DNA from: Peromyscus leucopus
Lineage: Eukaryota > Chordata > Mammalia > Rodentia > Cricetidae
Direction: 5' to 3'
DNA length: 64,000 nt
NCBI RefSeq assembly: GCF_004664715.2
Contig: NC_051079.1
Location: forward strand, 57,695,660-57,759,659
The translations under genes were made by a program, and so were the position numbers. The notes below the pieces were generated by a model, which made no database searches, had not been told where the DNA came from, and saw nothing but the letters and a program-made list of their open reading frames with translations. Positions 22,501 to 35,083 of the stretch are shown here, piece after piece (position 1 is the first letter of the stretch; the number at the start of each line of letters is the position of its first letter).

Positions 22501-24580
22501 TTTTCCATTCTAGTTCTTCTTATCTATAAAGTATTGGCAGTACCCTTAAAGGCAGATGCCTATGAAATAAATATCAAAAAATTGGAGCTAAAGAACAAGC
22601 TTGAGTCAGTGGTTAATCATCTAAGTGCCATCAAAGGAGTCTGGCACAGCGTATATGCTATTTCCTCTCTTGTGGTCTATTGGTATTGTCTACCAAAATC
22701 CTAGTATCTCTTTTTTATTGTATGATTTGGTATTTGGTATGCAATTTATATACTGGTCATTACAGATTTAAGAACACATTTTCATTTTTCATCTTTGTCA
22801 CAGATTTCTGGAAAGCAGAAACTATAGCCATACCTCTTTTGTGTAGGGGTTTATATACAGTCGAGTTCAATAAGACCTGAACATATTGTTCATAATTATA
22901 ATGCTAGTCTTCAAAAATCTTTTCTATTCAATATCAATAAAATAATCTAATCACATTAGTTTAAAATAAAAAGTTCACTTATCTAAGAAAATCAATGATT
23001 TTTTTCTTAATAGGTTCGTACATCTACAGCCATTCATTTATTTACTTGTTGAGTCTCCAAGACTAGAGGGACCCAACTCTGGTTAAGGGCATCTACCCAA
23101 GGGTTGAGCATCATTAAGCACTGTTGACAATGCTCATTTCATACGTCTTTGTTGTTAGTAATCCTCCAATAAGGGACAAAACTGTCTGGGGTGGTCTTTC
23201 AAACTCTTGATTGACAGCTGACAGAGATTTCCCTGTGTCTGGCTGCCTTGAATGGAGAGCTGTCAACCAAATAGCCCACTTCGGTGACTTGCTATGCTAT
23301 CCTCACGGCACCCAGCTGCTGTGAACACATCACAAAGACCTTGAGGAAACTGTTCTCTGACTACAAGGAACACAGCAAGGGCAGATGCTGCTGAAGTCAC
23401 AGACTTCTGCTTCAGGGGGCTTGCTCCAGTCAAAACTGCTGCAGCCTGTATCCACACCAGAAATTGTTACTTCAGTCATGATTTCGACATGACCCTTCCT
23501 GCAGGTACTACAAACAACCTTGCTTGTAGTTACTCTGGACCTTGTCATAGTCCTTAACAATGTCAGGAAGGAGGAAAACCGCCATCTGCCATAGTTTGTG
23601 ATGAATAGAAATGAGGTTGTAGCCATGCGAAACTTGTGATTGGTTTTTATGAAGGGTTCGTGGTCAACTGGAAGCTGTACATACTCAGAGCTGTGATTTG
23701 TGGAGTTACAGTCCACACAAAGGCATGGACCACCCTCTTCTGGCAGTCTAAACAGGCTATTAGCTATGACTTCTGTGTTAGTTTGGTAGTTCTCTTGTAA
23801 CTACCTCTTGGTATTGCAACATAAGCCCCAATAAAGACTTTTGTCATATTTTTTTTTTTAAATCTATGATCTTTTATAACAAATAGAGCAGGCTAAGCTG
23901 ATTATACAAAGAGCAGACAAAGTCCTGGGCTTCCAACTGCAATGACAGTGACAATGAGGCATCAGCTGAAGAATAAGCAGAGTCACCAGGAACTGGGGAC
24001 CTAATACTCAAAATTTAGCATTGCAACACCCAAAGGCTGTTAAGAATTTCAGACCCGCAAGAAAACATATGCACCCCCCCCCCAAACCAAAACTCCATCA
24101 TAAAACACTAGGACATGGCTGAAGAGTCTCAGAGAATGACTGAGGGCAGAACCTGAGACTGGACAGAAGGTAGAAGCATTGTGAAGGTGAGAGATGGCAG
24201 AAAAGATAAGACCCCATGCAGAGCCAAGAGCGGGAGCAGCTGCTACAAATACTGCAAGCCCCGGGCAGCAGAAGAATCATGGGAGAACCAGCAAGGGTAG
24301 AGTCTCCGGTTCCATCCTCAGCACTTAGAAGCAGGGCTCTAGTCACTAAGTGTTGGCACCCTAAGCCCAGGGCAATAAGCACCTGAGCACTTTCAGCAAT
24401 TAGCCTCTGGCGTTGAAAACTTAAGAGTCATAAGCCGCTAATTCTCAAGGCTTAGTTCTTAATGCTTCTGGGTTTGGATGCTCTGGGTGAGCCTCTGGGG
24501 CTGTCAGCACTAAAGGAGCTGTTACTTGTTTATCTGTGATTTCTATCTAGATAGAGCTAAAGAACCCCAACTACCCATTT
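22500..24580. other. Unassigned non-coding DNA
   Basis: No repeat recognised. A 128-codon minus-strand frame (23330-23716) has no domain that I recognise. AATAAAGACTTTTGTCAT on the plus strand near 23830 looks like an mRNA 3' end but is followed by T, not A, so a retrocopy is not supported. A C10 run lies near 24074. Confidence 0.35.
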
Positions 24581-24584
24581 GTAA

Positions 24585-24672
24585 TGCCCCAATAAACATA
24601 TATTGACCATCTATCCTTGCCAGACACTGTGTTAAATTGTGAAAATACAGATTATTATGTGTGCACATTCTA
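24585..24672 (-). mobile_element. L2 LINE fragment (reverse)
   Basis: CCCAATAAACATATATTGAC, CCTTGCCAGACACTGTGTTA and GTGAAAATACAG follow the common L2 reverse word order (caacaaatatttattgagc ... gtgccaggcactgttcta ... ggggatacag). Confidence 0.45.
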
Positions 24673-25382
24673 GAAAAGATCTCCAAATTGGCAAAAAAAA
24701 AAAAAGATATCCATAGCACATGGATAAACATATCACAAAAAGCATGTTGAACAATCCCAAGATAATGTACCAAAAGAGTAAAAAAAAATAAAACTATGGT
24801 AATTCTTCTCACTACTTTCATAAACTTCTCAAATTCAGTATCATTTGAACATCTGAACACAGATATCCTATAACTGATACTGCCAATAAAGGTTGAGCTA
24901 TTTGGTCAATAAAGTTGTTACTATTTTCTCAGGCAAGGGTAGAAACCCACTTTTTCTGATTGTATACCTAGGTACCCATAGCTTCACTCACATCAATAAA
25001 TCAATCCAAGACACGTTCCTTATTGACAGCACAGAAATTACCTTGCATAAGCCAGTCTCTAGGGTCAGCAAAGGACAATGAAACTATGAGATCATTAGAA
25101 GGTGACCTTAGAGGAAAGTCAAAGTGACTAGCTTAGCATCTTTCTCATACAAATGGAAACATTTGGGGCAATTATGAGTGAGAAGATACCCACTATTTAG
25201 ACTATATCTATTTATTTCCTTGATCTCAATGCAAGAATATAACCCCTGTCAATCTTTTCTCTTTTTTGGCCAGAAAGAACCTTTAATAATCTTTGAAAAA
25301 CAGTGTTTTCAATTCAATAAAGTTTTTGATTCCTATTAAGTTTCTGCAGATGAGTATACAGCTCTTTCAGGAAAAACAGAGT

Positions 25383-25508
25383 ACAGTAGGTATGGTGTTG
25401 CATGCCTGTAACCCTATAGCTTGGGAAACTGAGGCAAGGGAGTCACAAATTTCAAGTTAGGGCTACATAGCCAAATGATATCTTACAAGCAAACAACAAA
25501 CGAAATAA
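25383..25508 (+). mobile_element. Old B1-type SINE
   Basis: GGTATGGTGTTGCATGCCTG, TAACCCTATAGCTTGGGAAA, CTGAGGCAAGGGAGTCACAA and GGGCTACATAGCCAAATGAT match a diverged forward B1/proto-B1 with an A-rich tail. Confidence 0.7.
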
Positions 25509-25699
25509 CCAGAAAGTGTAACTGAAGAAATTTTTATATTGCATTCAATTTTTATTAATTTAACTTTATAATTTTACAGTTAAATAGGAACAAATTGGAC
25601 ATTGTGGGTCTAGATATAAATACACTTAGTTTAACTCACTTTTTAATTAATTAGAGGTCTAGAAAATATATAAATTTGTAGAATGTTGTAATTTAGATC

Positions 25700-26066
25700 T
25701 ATTCGAGTCTGCTTCATGTTGCTGCAATAAACACTATGAACTAAAACAATTTTAGGAGGTAAAGGTTTGTTTTAGCTTACAGATTATTTATTCTGTTTAT
25801 CAGGAGAAGCCGGGGCAGGAACTCAAGGCAGGAACCTAGAGGCAAAGAAAATGGAGGAGACTGCTTACTGGCTTGCTTTCAGGCGTACAATTAGCTGCTA
25901 CCTTTCTTAAACAGTCAAGGCTTGCTTGCCTAGGGATGGTACTACCCACAGTAGGCAATCCAGAAAATGTTGCACAGGCCAATCTGATGGAGAAAATTCC
26001 TCAGTTGAGATTCCTTCTTCCCAAACAACTCAGTTTGTGTCAAGTTGACAAAAACTTTCTAGCACA
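25700..26066 (-). mobile_element. MaLR LTR (MT/ORR1-type), diverged
   Basis: Collinear with the LTR at 12695-13101: TTGCTGCAATAAACACTATG, GCAGGAACTCAAGGCAGGAA, GACTGCTTACTGGCTTGCTT, AGGGATGGTACTACCCACAG, AAATTCCTCAGTTGAG and TTTGTGTCAAGTTGACAAAA. More substitutions and no clear target duplication, so it is an older copy. Confidence 0.75.
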
Positions 26067-26069
26067 GAA

Positions 26070-26558
26070 GCAAACAATATTTTGCCTAGTGAAAGAGCCT
26101 CAATAATTTATGACCTGGTAGACATTAGCCAGTTTTAAAATCTAACAGTAATTTTTTAATCACACTTTTATTAAATTGTCAAATTTAATATGCTTCCTCA
26201 AATTTTTCTTAACAAATTATGTCTGATTCCTTTGTTAATTAAGGTGTATAGAATTACTTATATATGTGTAGATTTATATTTTGCTGGTAGTCATTTTTGC
26301 AAATATTTAAGTAGTTCTGGAGGCTAGCCTGCAGAGCACCTAAAATTCAACCATAAAATTATTATTGAAATAAACTGAGAAATCACAAAAATTTCTTCTT
26401 TAACTTGAGAAAACAGAAAAATCTTGGAAATAATTAGTGTATGTACATGCGTACATGTGGTAGAAGCATGTGTGTGTGTATGCATGTGTATGATTTCACA
26501 TTTACAAGTATTTTCAACAGTGTTACAAGAACTGCAGAGGAATCCTTGTTAAATAGAT
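26070..26558. other. Unassigned AT-rich DNA
   Basis: No gene or repeat recognised beyond a short GT/ATG-rich stretch near 26440-26490. Confidence 0.4.
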
Positions 26559-26564
26559 GCTCAC

Positions 26565-26912
26565 TGCTGTGGATATCACTCTATATAAATAAAACACTGA
26601 TGGCCAGTGACCAGACAGGAAGTATAGGCGGGACAAGGAGAGAGGAGAATTGGAGAAACAGGAAGAAGGAGGGAGAGACACTGCTAGCCACCGCCAGGAC
26701 AAGCAGCATGTAAAGACGCCGGTAAGCCACCAGCCACGTGGCAAGATATAGATTTATAAAAATGGGTTAATTTCAGATATAAGAACAATTAGCAAGAAGC
26801 CTGCCATGGCCATACAGTTTATAAGTAATATAAGCGTCTGAGTGATTATTTTATACTTGGATTGTGGGACTGTGGGGCTTGGTGGAACCTGGAGAGAAGC
26901 CCTCCAGCAACA
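26565..26912 (+). mobile_element. Solo LTR, class II ERV, mys-like type
   Basis: TGCTGTGGATATCACTC to CTCCAGCAACA, 348 bp, TG...CA, flanked by GCTCAC (26559-26564) and GCTCAT (26913-26918), a 6-bp duplication with one change. The words GACAGGAAGTATAGGCGGGA, AGCCACGTGGCAAGATATAG, AAATGGGTTAATTTCAGATA and AAGAAGCCTGCCATGGCC are the same framework as the LTRs at 3293 and 44458. No internal viral sequence follows. Open frames on both strands here are LTR-derived. Confidence 0.82.
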
Positions 26913-26919
26913 GCTCATT

Positions 26920-27815
26920 TTTCCTTAAGCTGTCCATAAAGTAAACGCTAATACAAACACTTAAGAATTAGATGCTCTCTGAGGCAGCCTTTCAGAAGGC
27001 CCTGAGAGTTTCTCAAGACCTTCTATAATGTGTTATCGCTCTTGAGAAAATATTGGCCAGTTGATTCTTGGAAAACCTGCTAAAGAATGATGCTCTCTTC
27101 TGTTCTGATGGTCTTGGCTGTGGTAATACATTAGTCATGACCAAGCAGTCTTTCAAGCCATTATTTGTTTCTTTGTTCATACCTCAAGGTTCTGCTGTGA
27201 GCCAAACTGGTATTTTCAGTTAAACAACAACAACAACAAAAACCAGACATGAATACCCAGAAAATACAGTACCAAGTCCTCTCCAAGGATTAGCAGTGGG
27301 ACAGGCTTCCAAACTGGCATGACCTGGGCAATTTGCTGGTGGACCATCAGAACAGTGATGATTCTGTGGGATGCTTTTCCCATCATAACCATACTACATG
27401 AAAGCAGACTGCTGACCCTAGATCCACACCAATGACCATGAACTAACAAGTCTTGAATGAACCCATGAGGAAAACTGAAATGTAGTTACCTGTCTAGAAC
27501 AGTGTGGGCTAACTTTTCACTTTCTGTGCTTCAGAAACCAGGTACAATTTCTTCTTACATTATGTTTAATTCTTTTCCTAGTAGACTGCAGTTTTGTAAA
27601 CTGAAGTTAACAAAAGTATTCTAAATGGTGTGTAGTCCCACCGACTCCCTTTTTTTTTTATTTTGAATCAAATATTTTCAGTCTACTTATTTTCCATGGT
27701 AATAAGTTATCTGCTTAGTGTAAGTAAGACTCAGCCCATTTATAGCAGGACATAACTGAATAAACAATATATTAACATATTAACTGAGTCTAAACTTGGA
27801 ATGTCATTTATTAGA
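26920..27815. other. Unassigned non-coding DNA
   Basis: No gene or repeat recognised; a short (CAA)n sits at about 27224-27241. A 77-codon minus-strand frame at 27216-27449 has no recognisable domain. Confidence 0.35.
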
Positions 27816-27816
27816 A

Positions 27817-27839
27817 CTCTCTCTCTCTCTCTCTCTCTC

Positions 27840-27877
<38 letters not shown>
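27817..27877. repeat. (CT)12-(GT)n compound microsatellite
   Basis: Pure CT at 27817-27840, a short transition, then pure GT at 27845-27877. Confidence 0.92.
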
Positions 27878-27879
<2 letters not shown>

Positions 27880-27934
27880 TGTTATGTACATCTGTGTGTG
27901 GGGTGTGCACTCCTGTCCACACATGCAGGCCAGA

Positions 27935-28167
27935 GGGGGATATTAGATGTTCTACTCTGTCACTCTCTACCCTACTCCCCTGAACCTGGAGTTAAGCTTG
28001 TATCCAGCAAGCCCCTTTCCGTAATTCTCATATCCTTATCCAGTACTTGGGTTATAGACATTGATCAGCCATGCCTGGGGTTTTTGCATGTGTGGTAGAG
28101 ATCTGAACTTAGGTCTCCATGCTTGTGGAGCAAGTAGTCTTACCCAATAAGCAATCTCTCCAGCCCC
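27935..28167 (-). mobile_element. B3/B4-type SINE (reverse)
   Basis: CTCTGTCACTCTCTACCC, CCTGAACCTGGAGTTAAGCT, GATCTGAACTTAGGTCTCCA, TGCTTGTGGAGCAAGTAGTC and CAATCTCTCCAGCCCC are the reversed body and 5' tRNA-like end of a B3-class SINE. The compound microsatellite before it is the expanded 3' tail. Confidence 0.75.
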
Positions 28168-28169
28168 TT

Positions 28170-30009
28170 GAGAATAATTCCTATCCAATCAAGTATAGCA
28201 GTTCATGATTTAAGAACATATATAGAACTGTCAAAGTTTTCCAGGAAACAACTGGCTGAGCACTTATTTCCCAAACACAGGACCAAGTAAGGAGGTAACA
28301 TCAGGTATGCTGAGTACTTTAGCAAATTTAGGACATCTTATAAAGAAGAGTTCATCAAAATGTAAAGATAATACAAATGAAACATAGAAGAGAGAAATGT
28401 TTTGGGATTGGCTGTCTAGTCTTAGAATAGAGGAATAAGCGAATTAGAAGTCTAAGCCAGCATTTCTCATGAAAACATTCAGCTAGAAGTGAGTTTCATG
28501 GCCTCAGTGGTTCCTAGTTTCTTTAAAACCCTAGAATGGAAAAGCCAAGGAGAACCACATAATTAATGAGTTCTTTTGATGCATCTATAAAAGTAATGAG
28601 ATTTAATCTACCTTCCAATAAGATACCGCTCATGAAACAGGCAGTTGGCTAGCACACAGGCTTAGTTGATCATCCCTTCCTCAAGCCATGGAACAAGATG
28701 ATGAGCAGAAATAATGTTCAATAAAATATGCAAAGGTCACTCAAGATTGTTCAAGGGAATGGCTTATTTCATCTCATTATTTATTTATTAATTATTATTA
28801 TTATTTATTATTTATTTATTACTTATTAAAAGTTCCAAATTTAATGATGTTACCTGTTAATTTGCAGTTAACTTACAGAGTTTTTGTCTCATAGAAATAA
28901 AAGTAAGTTTTACCTTTGGGAACAGATAGCCCCAAAGGACACTTCCTGTTAAGACATAGTGTAATACTTGTGTTTATAAATGTTAGCATAAACTAGTTTT
29001 TCAAGTGGGTTCTAAACATCTTCTGTTATTTTTTAACAAATGAGTTAAGGAGAATCTTTTACATTCATTCATCTTATATTTCTCTGAGAGTTACAACTTT
29101 TGTTTTAGAAATTGTATTTCAATAAAATTATATGCCAGTATAATAGCAGTTTGGGAGTCACAAGACATGGCTTTTCTTTCCAAATCTGGGATATATATAT
29201 ATATGGAGAGAGACAGAGACAGAGACAGAGAGACAGAGAGAGAAAACTTGGGACTCTAAACTGGAAATGTTGGGGTTTTCAAAACTCCCTTTCAAACATC
29301 AATTTAAGTATTTTAAAACTGAAAAGTTGATTCCATTAGCATAGGAAGAATGTTATTGAAAGAAATAAACCTTCATGATCCAAAACACACAGTGTTTCCA
29401 TGCAGCATTTGATCTGGTCTAACTCATGAAGTACCACAGAAGTGATTACTCTGCCGAAAGCGATTGCTGTTTAATTGAGCCATTTGTACTTCAGATAGAT
29501 GGCTGCTGATATCCACATAGAAAGATACAAGATTCATGTCTTTTCTAGCATTTTCTTCTTGTTAAGACATACCATTGGGTCATTCTTTATCCAGCAGCAT
29601 ATTCAACACTCAGATGAGGACTCTCCCCATTCCTCTTGGACTGACAAAGTGCCACAGAGCTACAGAGAATGTCAATGAAGTTTGAACTTACATACAATGG
29701 CAAGTCCTAAATAAGTAAGCATTTCAAAGATGACCATTGGAGTGGTCTTAGGGACATAAGAAGTTCTGTATTCTAAGCTTATTTTGGACAGTTTATATAA
29801 GAAGTAAGAGGCAAGACAAAAATGGAAGTAACATAGGCACAAGCACAAATTTAAAATACTCATGATGCCAGACACTCTGAGATTCTTTCAGTAATAGATT
29901 TGACTGGTGCTCATATTATTGGAAGATTTTCTTTATCAAGAAAAAAGTATAGGGCAATTAAGTTTTAGTGTTGTATAGCACAGTATCATGAGTGCAGTAT
30001 ATAACAATT

Positions 30010-30010
<1 letters not shown>
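28170..30010. other. Unassigned non-coding DNA with low-complexity tracts
   Basis: It contains a (TTA)n/(TTTA)n tract at about 28774-28827, an AT run at 29191-29204 and a GAGACA-rich stretch at 29205-29243. Otherwise nothing that I can assign. Confidence 0.4.
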
Positions 30011-30012
<2 letters not shown>

Positions 30013-30056
<44 letters not shown>

Positions 30057-30060
30057 ACAC
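30013..30060. repeat. (CA)n microsatellite
   Basis: About 48 bp of CA with one AA interruption, ending at the ID element. Confidence 0.92.
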
Positions 30061-30061
30061 T

Positions 30062-30135
30062 AGCAGTTCTAGGGATGGAATCTAGGTTCTCACACATCCT
30101 AGGCAAGGACTTTACCACTGAGCTACACCAAGGCA
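30062..30135 (-). mobile_element. ID SINE (reverse)
   Basis: AGGGATGGAATCTAGGTTCT, CACACATCCTAGGCAAGGAC and TTTACCACTGAGCTACACC are the complement of an ID element with its B box and A box in the right order. Confidence 0.8.
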
Positions 30136-30309
30136 CTGCTGTGTCTCTTGTAAAAAGTGTGGAGAGAGTTTCAATTGTTCCCAACAACAACAAATGGTAG
30201 CTGGTTAAAGAACCAGATATACTGATTACTTGATTTCTCACTGCACACTCTATACATACATCAAACTATCACATTGTACACTATAAACATGCCCAATAAT
30301 GTGTCACTT

Positions 30310-30467
30310 AAAAATTACAGAAAGGTGGAAAAAAGACAGCTTAGTTGTTAGAGCATGTGCACTTTTGCGAGGACCTGAGTTCAATTCCCAGCACCCAACA
30401 GCCTTCCATAAACCTGTGATTCCACCTCCAGGGAACCCAACACCTTCTTTGGGCCTTTTCTTCTTCA
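30310..30467 (+). mobile_element. B2-family SINE
   Basis: CTTAGTTGTTAGAGCATGTG, GCGAGGACCTGAGTTCAATT, CCCAGCACCCAACAGCC and the following CTGTGATTCCACCTCCAGGG match the tRNA-like head and body of a B2, with the 3' end lost. Confidence 0.75.
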
Positions 30468-30469
30468 TC

Positions 30470-32200
30470 TTAAAATCCAACTATGGATTATATTTAACCT
30501 TGAAAATGAGGATTTGCTTACGAGCTGTTATAGTCACCACAGTAGATCCAGGAGACATTTGGCATTACATCAGAATCATGAGTGGGGAAATGTTGAGTTG
30601 TCCCTGCAGGAATCTAGTTTTCTCTCTGAACCTCTAAACAGTACACTGGTGTAGGAGAAAAAAAAATGTGTTTTAGAAATGAGCCCAATGAGACACATGG
30701 ATTCCTGTGGGGCTTTATTGTGGTCAGATGGGGTTTGGTAGCCATTTTGTGACTGCTATTAAAGACTGCTCAGTTTGGACTGTGCCATCTGGTAGAACTC
30801 TACATGACTCATGCTTAGAGGACAAAGAGGCATGTTCTTGTTGTGGTTAAATGGTTTTAATTGCATACATTGATCTTCTCATCTGTTGGGACTTGTTTTG
30901 TGCTGTAACCTCCTCCTTTCTGATTGTTTATGCAGAATACTTGCCCATGCTCAGAAGAATGTTTTGTTGGCTGTGGGCCTCACACACATTTAAGACAACT
31001 GACATTGTTCAAAACATAAATGTCATTAATTCTTGCCCCCAAATGGGAAGGGTTTGTGCTCAAAATTTTCATTAATATTTTGGATTTGTCCTTTATTCTT
31101 GTTTTATGTACTCTTTTATGCATTTTAGGGTATATTCTGAATACTTGTAAACTCCAGATAGATAGATTTTACTGGTGAATGGTACCTTTTACCATTATTT
31201 GATAAAAAAAACTTTTAAATCTTAATTCTATTGTCTGCCATGAATTTCACTTGTTACAAATATTCTTGCTGCATTATTCATTTAGAAGTGCCTGGTAGAT
31301 ATTTAAATATATTGACAATCCCTTGTTTAATGATGTTAATTTTTTTTCTAAAATCTTCATTGCCAAATGAAACATCTCTAAGTACAAAATAAAATGGGCA
31401 GTATTTTAATAGCAAGAATAATGTATTTTATGCCAAACCCAAGATTTTAAAACAATTCTCAGAGAAAAGCACATCAACTTCACTATGAAAACAAAGCTTT
31501 ATAGAAACAAAAAGAAAGCAAGGACTAAATAGAGTATACAAATAAAGTAGAACATGGGAGGAACCTACTGTGTCTGCTAACAAGCAATGCTTAATACCCA
31601 AAGGTCGGTGATGGAGGACTGTGTGTTTGTTAGGCACGGTCTGAGTCGGCACTTGTATTTCAGCTTTGGGAATTCATTTCTTTTCCTTTTATTCAAAATA
31701 TCCTTGGAGATGAAGTAGTAATCCCAGATACTATCTTTTAGGTAAAAAAGGAACTAAATACACAAGGTCACCTAAACCAATGGAAAATAGTGATGCAAAC
31801 AATAAGCAGAAAAGTCACTAAAGGTTCATGTCCCTCCTTCCATTTACTACATAGCATTGACTAAATATTCTGCATAGAATTTGAACTTTCACTCCTAGAA
31901 ATTTGTCTTTATAAGAGGTTCTCCAAGCAGAAAATTTCATTTCTCATAAGCTTATTAGCTTTGCATAAAGGTAAATACAAAATTTTCCTTCTTGCTTATT
32001 TGTTTCTTGATTTATTCCAATGAGGATGCCAAAGTCTCCTGTAAATTCCTGTCACCCCTCTATGGGCTACAACAGCAAATGGCTTGAACTAGGCAGTTGT
32101 TATGTAGGCAAGCTCAACCTCACAGATTTTTTTATGCCACTGTGTCTTAAGGGTATTTCTTTCAAAGAAGTGTATAAGAGGAACATCTTTTGAAAATTTC
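30470..32200. other. Unassigned AT-rich DNA
   Basis: No gene or repeat family that I can support. Confidence 0.35.
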
Positions 32201-32206
32201 TTATTA

Positions 32207-32370
32207 GGTATGTGTATGTAAATACAGTGCTGTTGAAGGCCAGGGGGTCAGATGCCTTGGAACTGCATTACGGTCAGTTGTGAGCCTTCAGACATGGGCA
32301 CTGAGATTTGAACTCCCATCCTCTGCAGGAGCTGCATATATTCTTCTCCACTGCCATCTCTCCAGCCAGG
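32207..32370 (-). mobile_element. B2-family SINE (reverse)
   Basis: AGGGGGTCAGATGCCTTGGA, GTCAGTTGTGAGCC, TTTGAACTCCCATCCTCTGC and GCCATCTCTCCAGCC are a reversed B2 ending at its 5' head. Confidence 0.82.
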
Positions 32371-32544
32371 GATTCTCTTTTAAATACAAGATGAGTAATC
32401 CATATATAGTATTATACTCACTGATATGGTGAATTTTTTATTTCCACTTATGAAATTTCTACCAGTTTGTTTTTGCTACTTGCCTGCTGGGCATGGGTTA
32501 CTCATCTTTTTAAAAAATTTCCTTTCTGTTGTTTACTGACTAAT

Positions 32545-32722
32545 TTATTTGTTTTTGTATGTATAGGTGCGTGTCGCTGGATGAGTTTACGCACACAACA
32601 TGCACACAGGAATTGGAGTTAGGTCAGTTGTGAGCTGCCTGATGTGTGTGTTTGGGAATCCAAATCTGGTGCTTGGAAAGAACGGTTAAATGCCCTTAAC
32701 CACTGTGACATCTCTCTGGAAC
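32545..32722 (-). mobile_element. B2-family SINE (reverse), diverged
   Basis: AGGAATTGGAGTTAGGTCAG, TTGTGAGCTGCCTGATGTG, GAACGGTTAAATGCCCTTAA and GTGACATCTCTCTGG follow reversed B2 order. Frames on both strands at 32619-32970 partly derive from it. Confidence 0.75.
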
Positions 32723-33091
32723 CTTCTTTCACTTTTATAGAGACAAAACTTATACCATTTGCACTTGAACTGAAATCTGAAAGGACTAATGGAGTTACCT
32801 GTTTCTCTAACAATGCTATAAGTTGGATTCATCCCTCACTTCCCCATCTTATCAGATTCCTATATTTACTTCCACCTTGTTTTACAGTAATACCAGTACT
32901 CTGTCTTCATGTTGTACCACTGTCTAGTTCTAGTGTGTTTAGGCTGTGGCCTCCTTCCTCCCTACTTTGATTAGGGGTATGTATGTTCATCAGTTTTAAG
33001 GAGTCTTTGGACCAAGAAACTATAGACCTTTTGCCCCCAAAATTTGACTTCTCTGTATTTCTCTCTACTATGTCCTCCTGGAATTGTTTTT

Positions 33092-33268
33092 TTTTTTTTT
33101 TAATTTTATTTATTTTTATTTTATGAACATTAGTGTTTTGCCTACATCTATCTGTGTGAGGGTGTCTGGTGCCCTGGAACTGGAGTTACAGACAGTTGTG
33201 ACCTGTCATGTGGGTGGTGGCAATTTAACCTCAGTCCTTTCGAAGAGCAATCAGTGCCATCCAGCTCT
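33092..33268 (-). mobile_element. B2-family SINE (reverse)
   Basis: T-rich tail complement, TGAACATTAGTGTTTTGCC, GGTGCCCTGGAACTGGAGTT, ACAGACAGTTGTGACC and GAAGAGCAATCAGTGCC are a reversed B2/B3A, cut off at the SINE head by the neighbouring L1 piece. Confidence 0.85.
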
Positions 33269-33274
33269 ACAACT

Positions 33275-33760
33275 CTTGAGCATATACCCAAAGGACTCTA
33301 TTTCCTACTATAGAGATAACTGCTCCTTCATGTACATAGGTGCTCTGTTTGCAATAGACAGAAAATGGAAACAGCTAGATGTCTGTCAACTGATGAGTGG
33401 ATAATGGTAATGTTATACATTTACACACTGAAGTAGGTTAAGTTGTTAAGAAAGTTGAAATTACAGTATTTGGAGACGAAAGGGTGAAGCTAGAAACACT
33501 GAGTGAAGTAACATTTGTTGATGTTAGCTTTGAATCTTTGGATATGATTGTTCCATTTGGAATGGCCACTGAAGTTAGGAAATTAGTAAGGAACCCCCCT
33601 GGGGGTACGTTCAAGTTGGGGGGGGGGGGGATAGAACACAGTGGTTTAAGAGGGTTAAACGAGAGTGGTGGAAGGGGAAGGATGAATGGAGAGGACGACG
33701 GGAGGGAAAGATAGAGGAAGGAATACGGTGATAGATAACCAACACTAAAGATATTCCAAA
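33275..33760 (+). mobile_element. L1 LINE 3' end (ORF2 end and 3' UTR)
   Basis: CATATACCCAAAGGACTC, GCAATAGACAGAAAATGGAA, CAGCTAGATGTCTGTCAACT, GGTGAAGCTAGAAACACTGA and GTGAAGTAACATT are in the order of the L1 ORF2 end. A purine-rich part follows (G13 at 33618-33630, then GGAAGGGGAAGGATG-like sequence), as in rodent L1 3' UTRs. Confidence 0.7.
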
Positions 33761-33764
33761 TGTA

Positions 33765-35080
33765 TAGAAGCTGTTGGTTTTCTTGCTTAATGACTAGGTT
33801 TCCCTTGTTATCACCTCCTTTCCATCAGAAGGGCTTCCTCCAGTAAGTTTTCCTTTGGGTAACTTGAATCCTTACTTTCTCTAAAACATACATTCGCATA
33901 AAGGTAATCAGTGCTGAGACACACGGAGAAAAGGAAAAATGGGCATTTCTGAATAAACACATAGGGTAAAAGTTCTGAGCCCATTTCCAGGTTTTGAAAA
34001 CCCACCAATCCCTCCCTGAGCTTGAAATCCCAGAAAACTTTCTCTAGAGCCCGCCTCCCGCTCAGTTCTTTTGCCAAGCAGAGGCAGTCACTCTCTTGTG
34101 TCTCTCCCACTAAATCTCCTGTGTGACATTGTGTGGTGTGATTTTGTGGTATTCCTTAGCCTGAATGCCTTTCCCTTCAGAGCTGTAATACTTGCACTGG
34201 GGACACCACTCTCCTCAAAGATGCGTCACTTCCATTGTGGAAACCCTTCCCTTCAGAGCTGTAACACTTAACAATACGTTGTAGCAAACGCCTTACATGT
34301 ATCCTATGCCTATATCTGTGTAAGTCAGAGATATGACTGACAAACGTCATTTTTGTCTGATGCCACATCTGCTTCTCAAACCATGTCCAGAATTCTTATC
34401 ATGATCCTGTGTCTTAAACACATCATTCTGCCCAAGGATTCTCTTTTCCTAAGGAGACCACTGAGCCCTATATTCCTGGGGCTTCCACCACTGGCTGAGA
34501 GAGACTCTTGCATTGTTCCCTAAATCTAAGTCTCATTTCTCTAACAAATTGCTGAAGACAGTTAAAAATAAGAGCCAATACATCGCTCCTAACTATTCTC
34601 TCTCTATCTCCCACAATGCTCCGCTCATCTTTGTAAGTCTGCAGTAACTCTATGCTTTTAACTTTGATGTGATTTTGAGTGACCTGGAGTCCTTAGAGCA
34701 CGCAGGGCCTAGCACTAGCAGAGAATTGTGGTGGGTCCTATACCCGGCGGGTGGGAAATGAACAGCACCTGTGTCCTGGACCCCCTTGCTCCCTTACCTA
34801 ATCACACACTAGTTTTTCAGCAGCCACCTTGTATTGGCCATTTGTCCTGACTTTCCTGATGCTTCAAACTATGAAGTGTTTTCATAAATGCTGTTGCTAA
34901 GTCATACCTTTTCAACCAGCCTGATGTTTTGGATACTCATCCATAAGCATCTAAAAATCCATATGTTGTCTTAGTCAGTATAATTTTTATCATACTTATT
35001 GATTTTTGGCATCCAATTCCTGACTAAGAAACAACCCCCCCCCATTTTTATATATCTCACTAGTAAAACCATAGTTTGAA
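33765..35080. other. Unassigned non-coding DNA
   Basis: No repeat family recognised. A 23-nt word beginning TTCCCTTCAGAGCTG occurs twice, at 34171 and 34247, with one difference. Confidence 0.4.
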
Positions 35081-35083
35081 AAT

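Noticed and set aside
23330..23716. 128-codon minus-strand frame as a gene
   Set aside because: No family recognised, no supporting splice or polyadenylation signals on that strand; kept only as a weak observation.
27216..27449. 77-codon minus-strand frame with a hydrophobic end
   Set aside because: The Leu-rich end comes from a (CAA)n/(TTG)n tract; no family recognised.
34171..34269. Tandem duplication with a 76-bp offset
   Set aside because: Only a 23-nt word is repeated; the sequence between is not duplicated, so chance or very old duplication is more likely.
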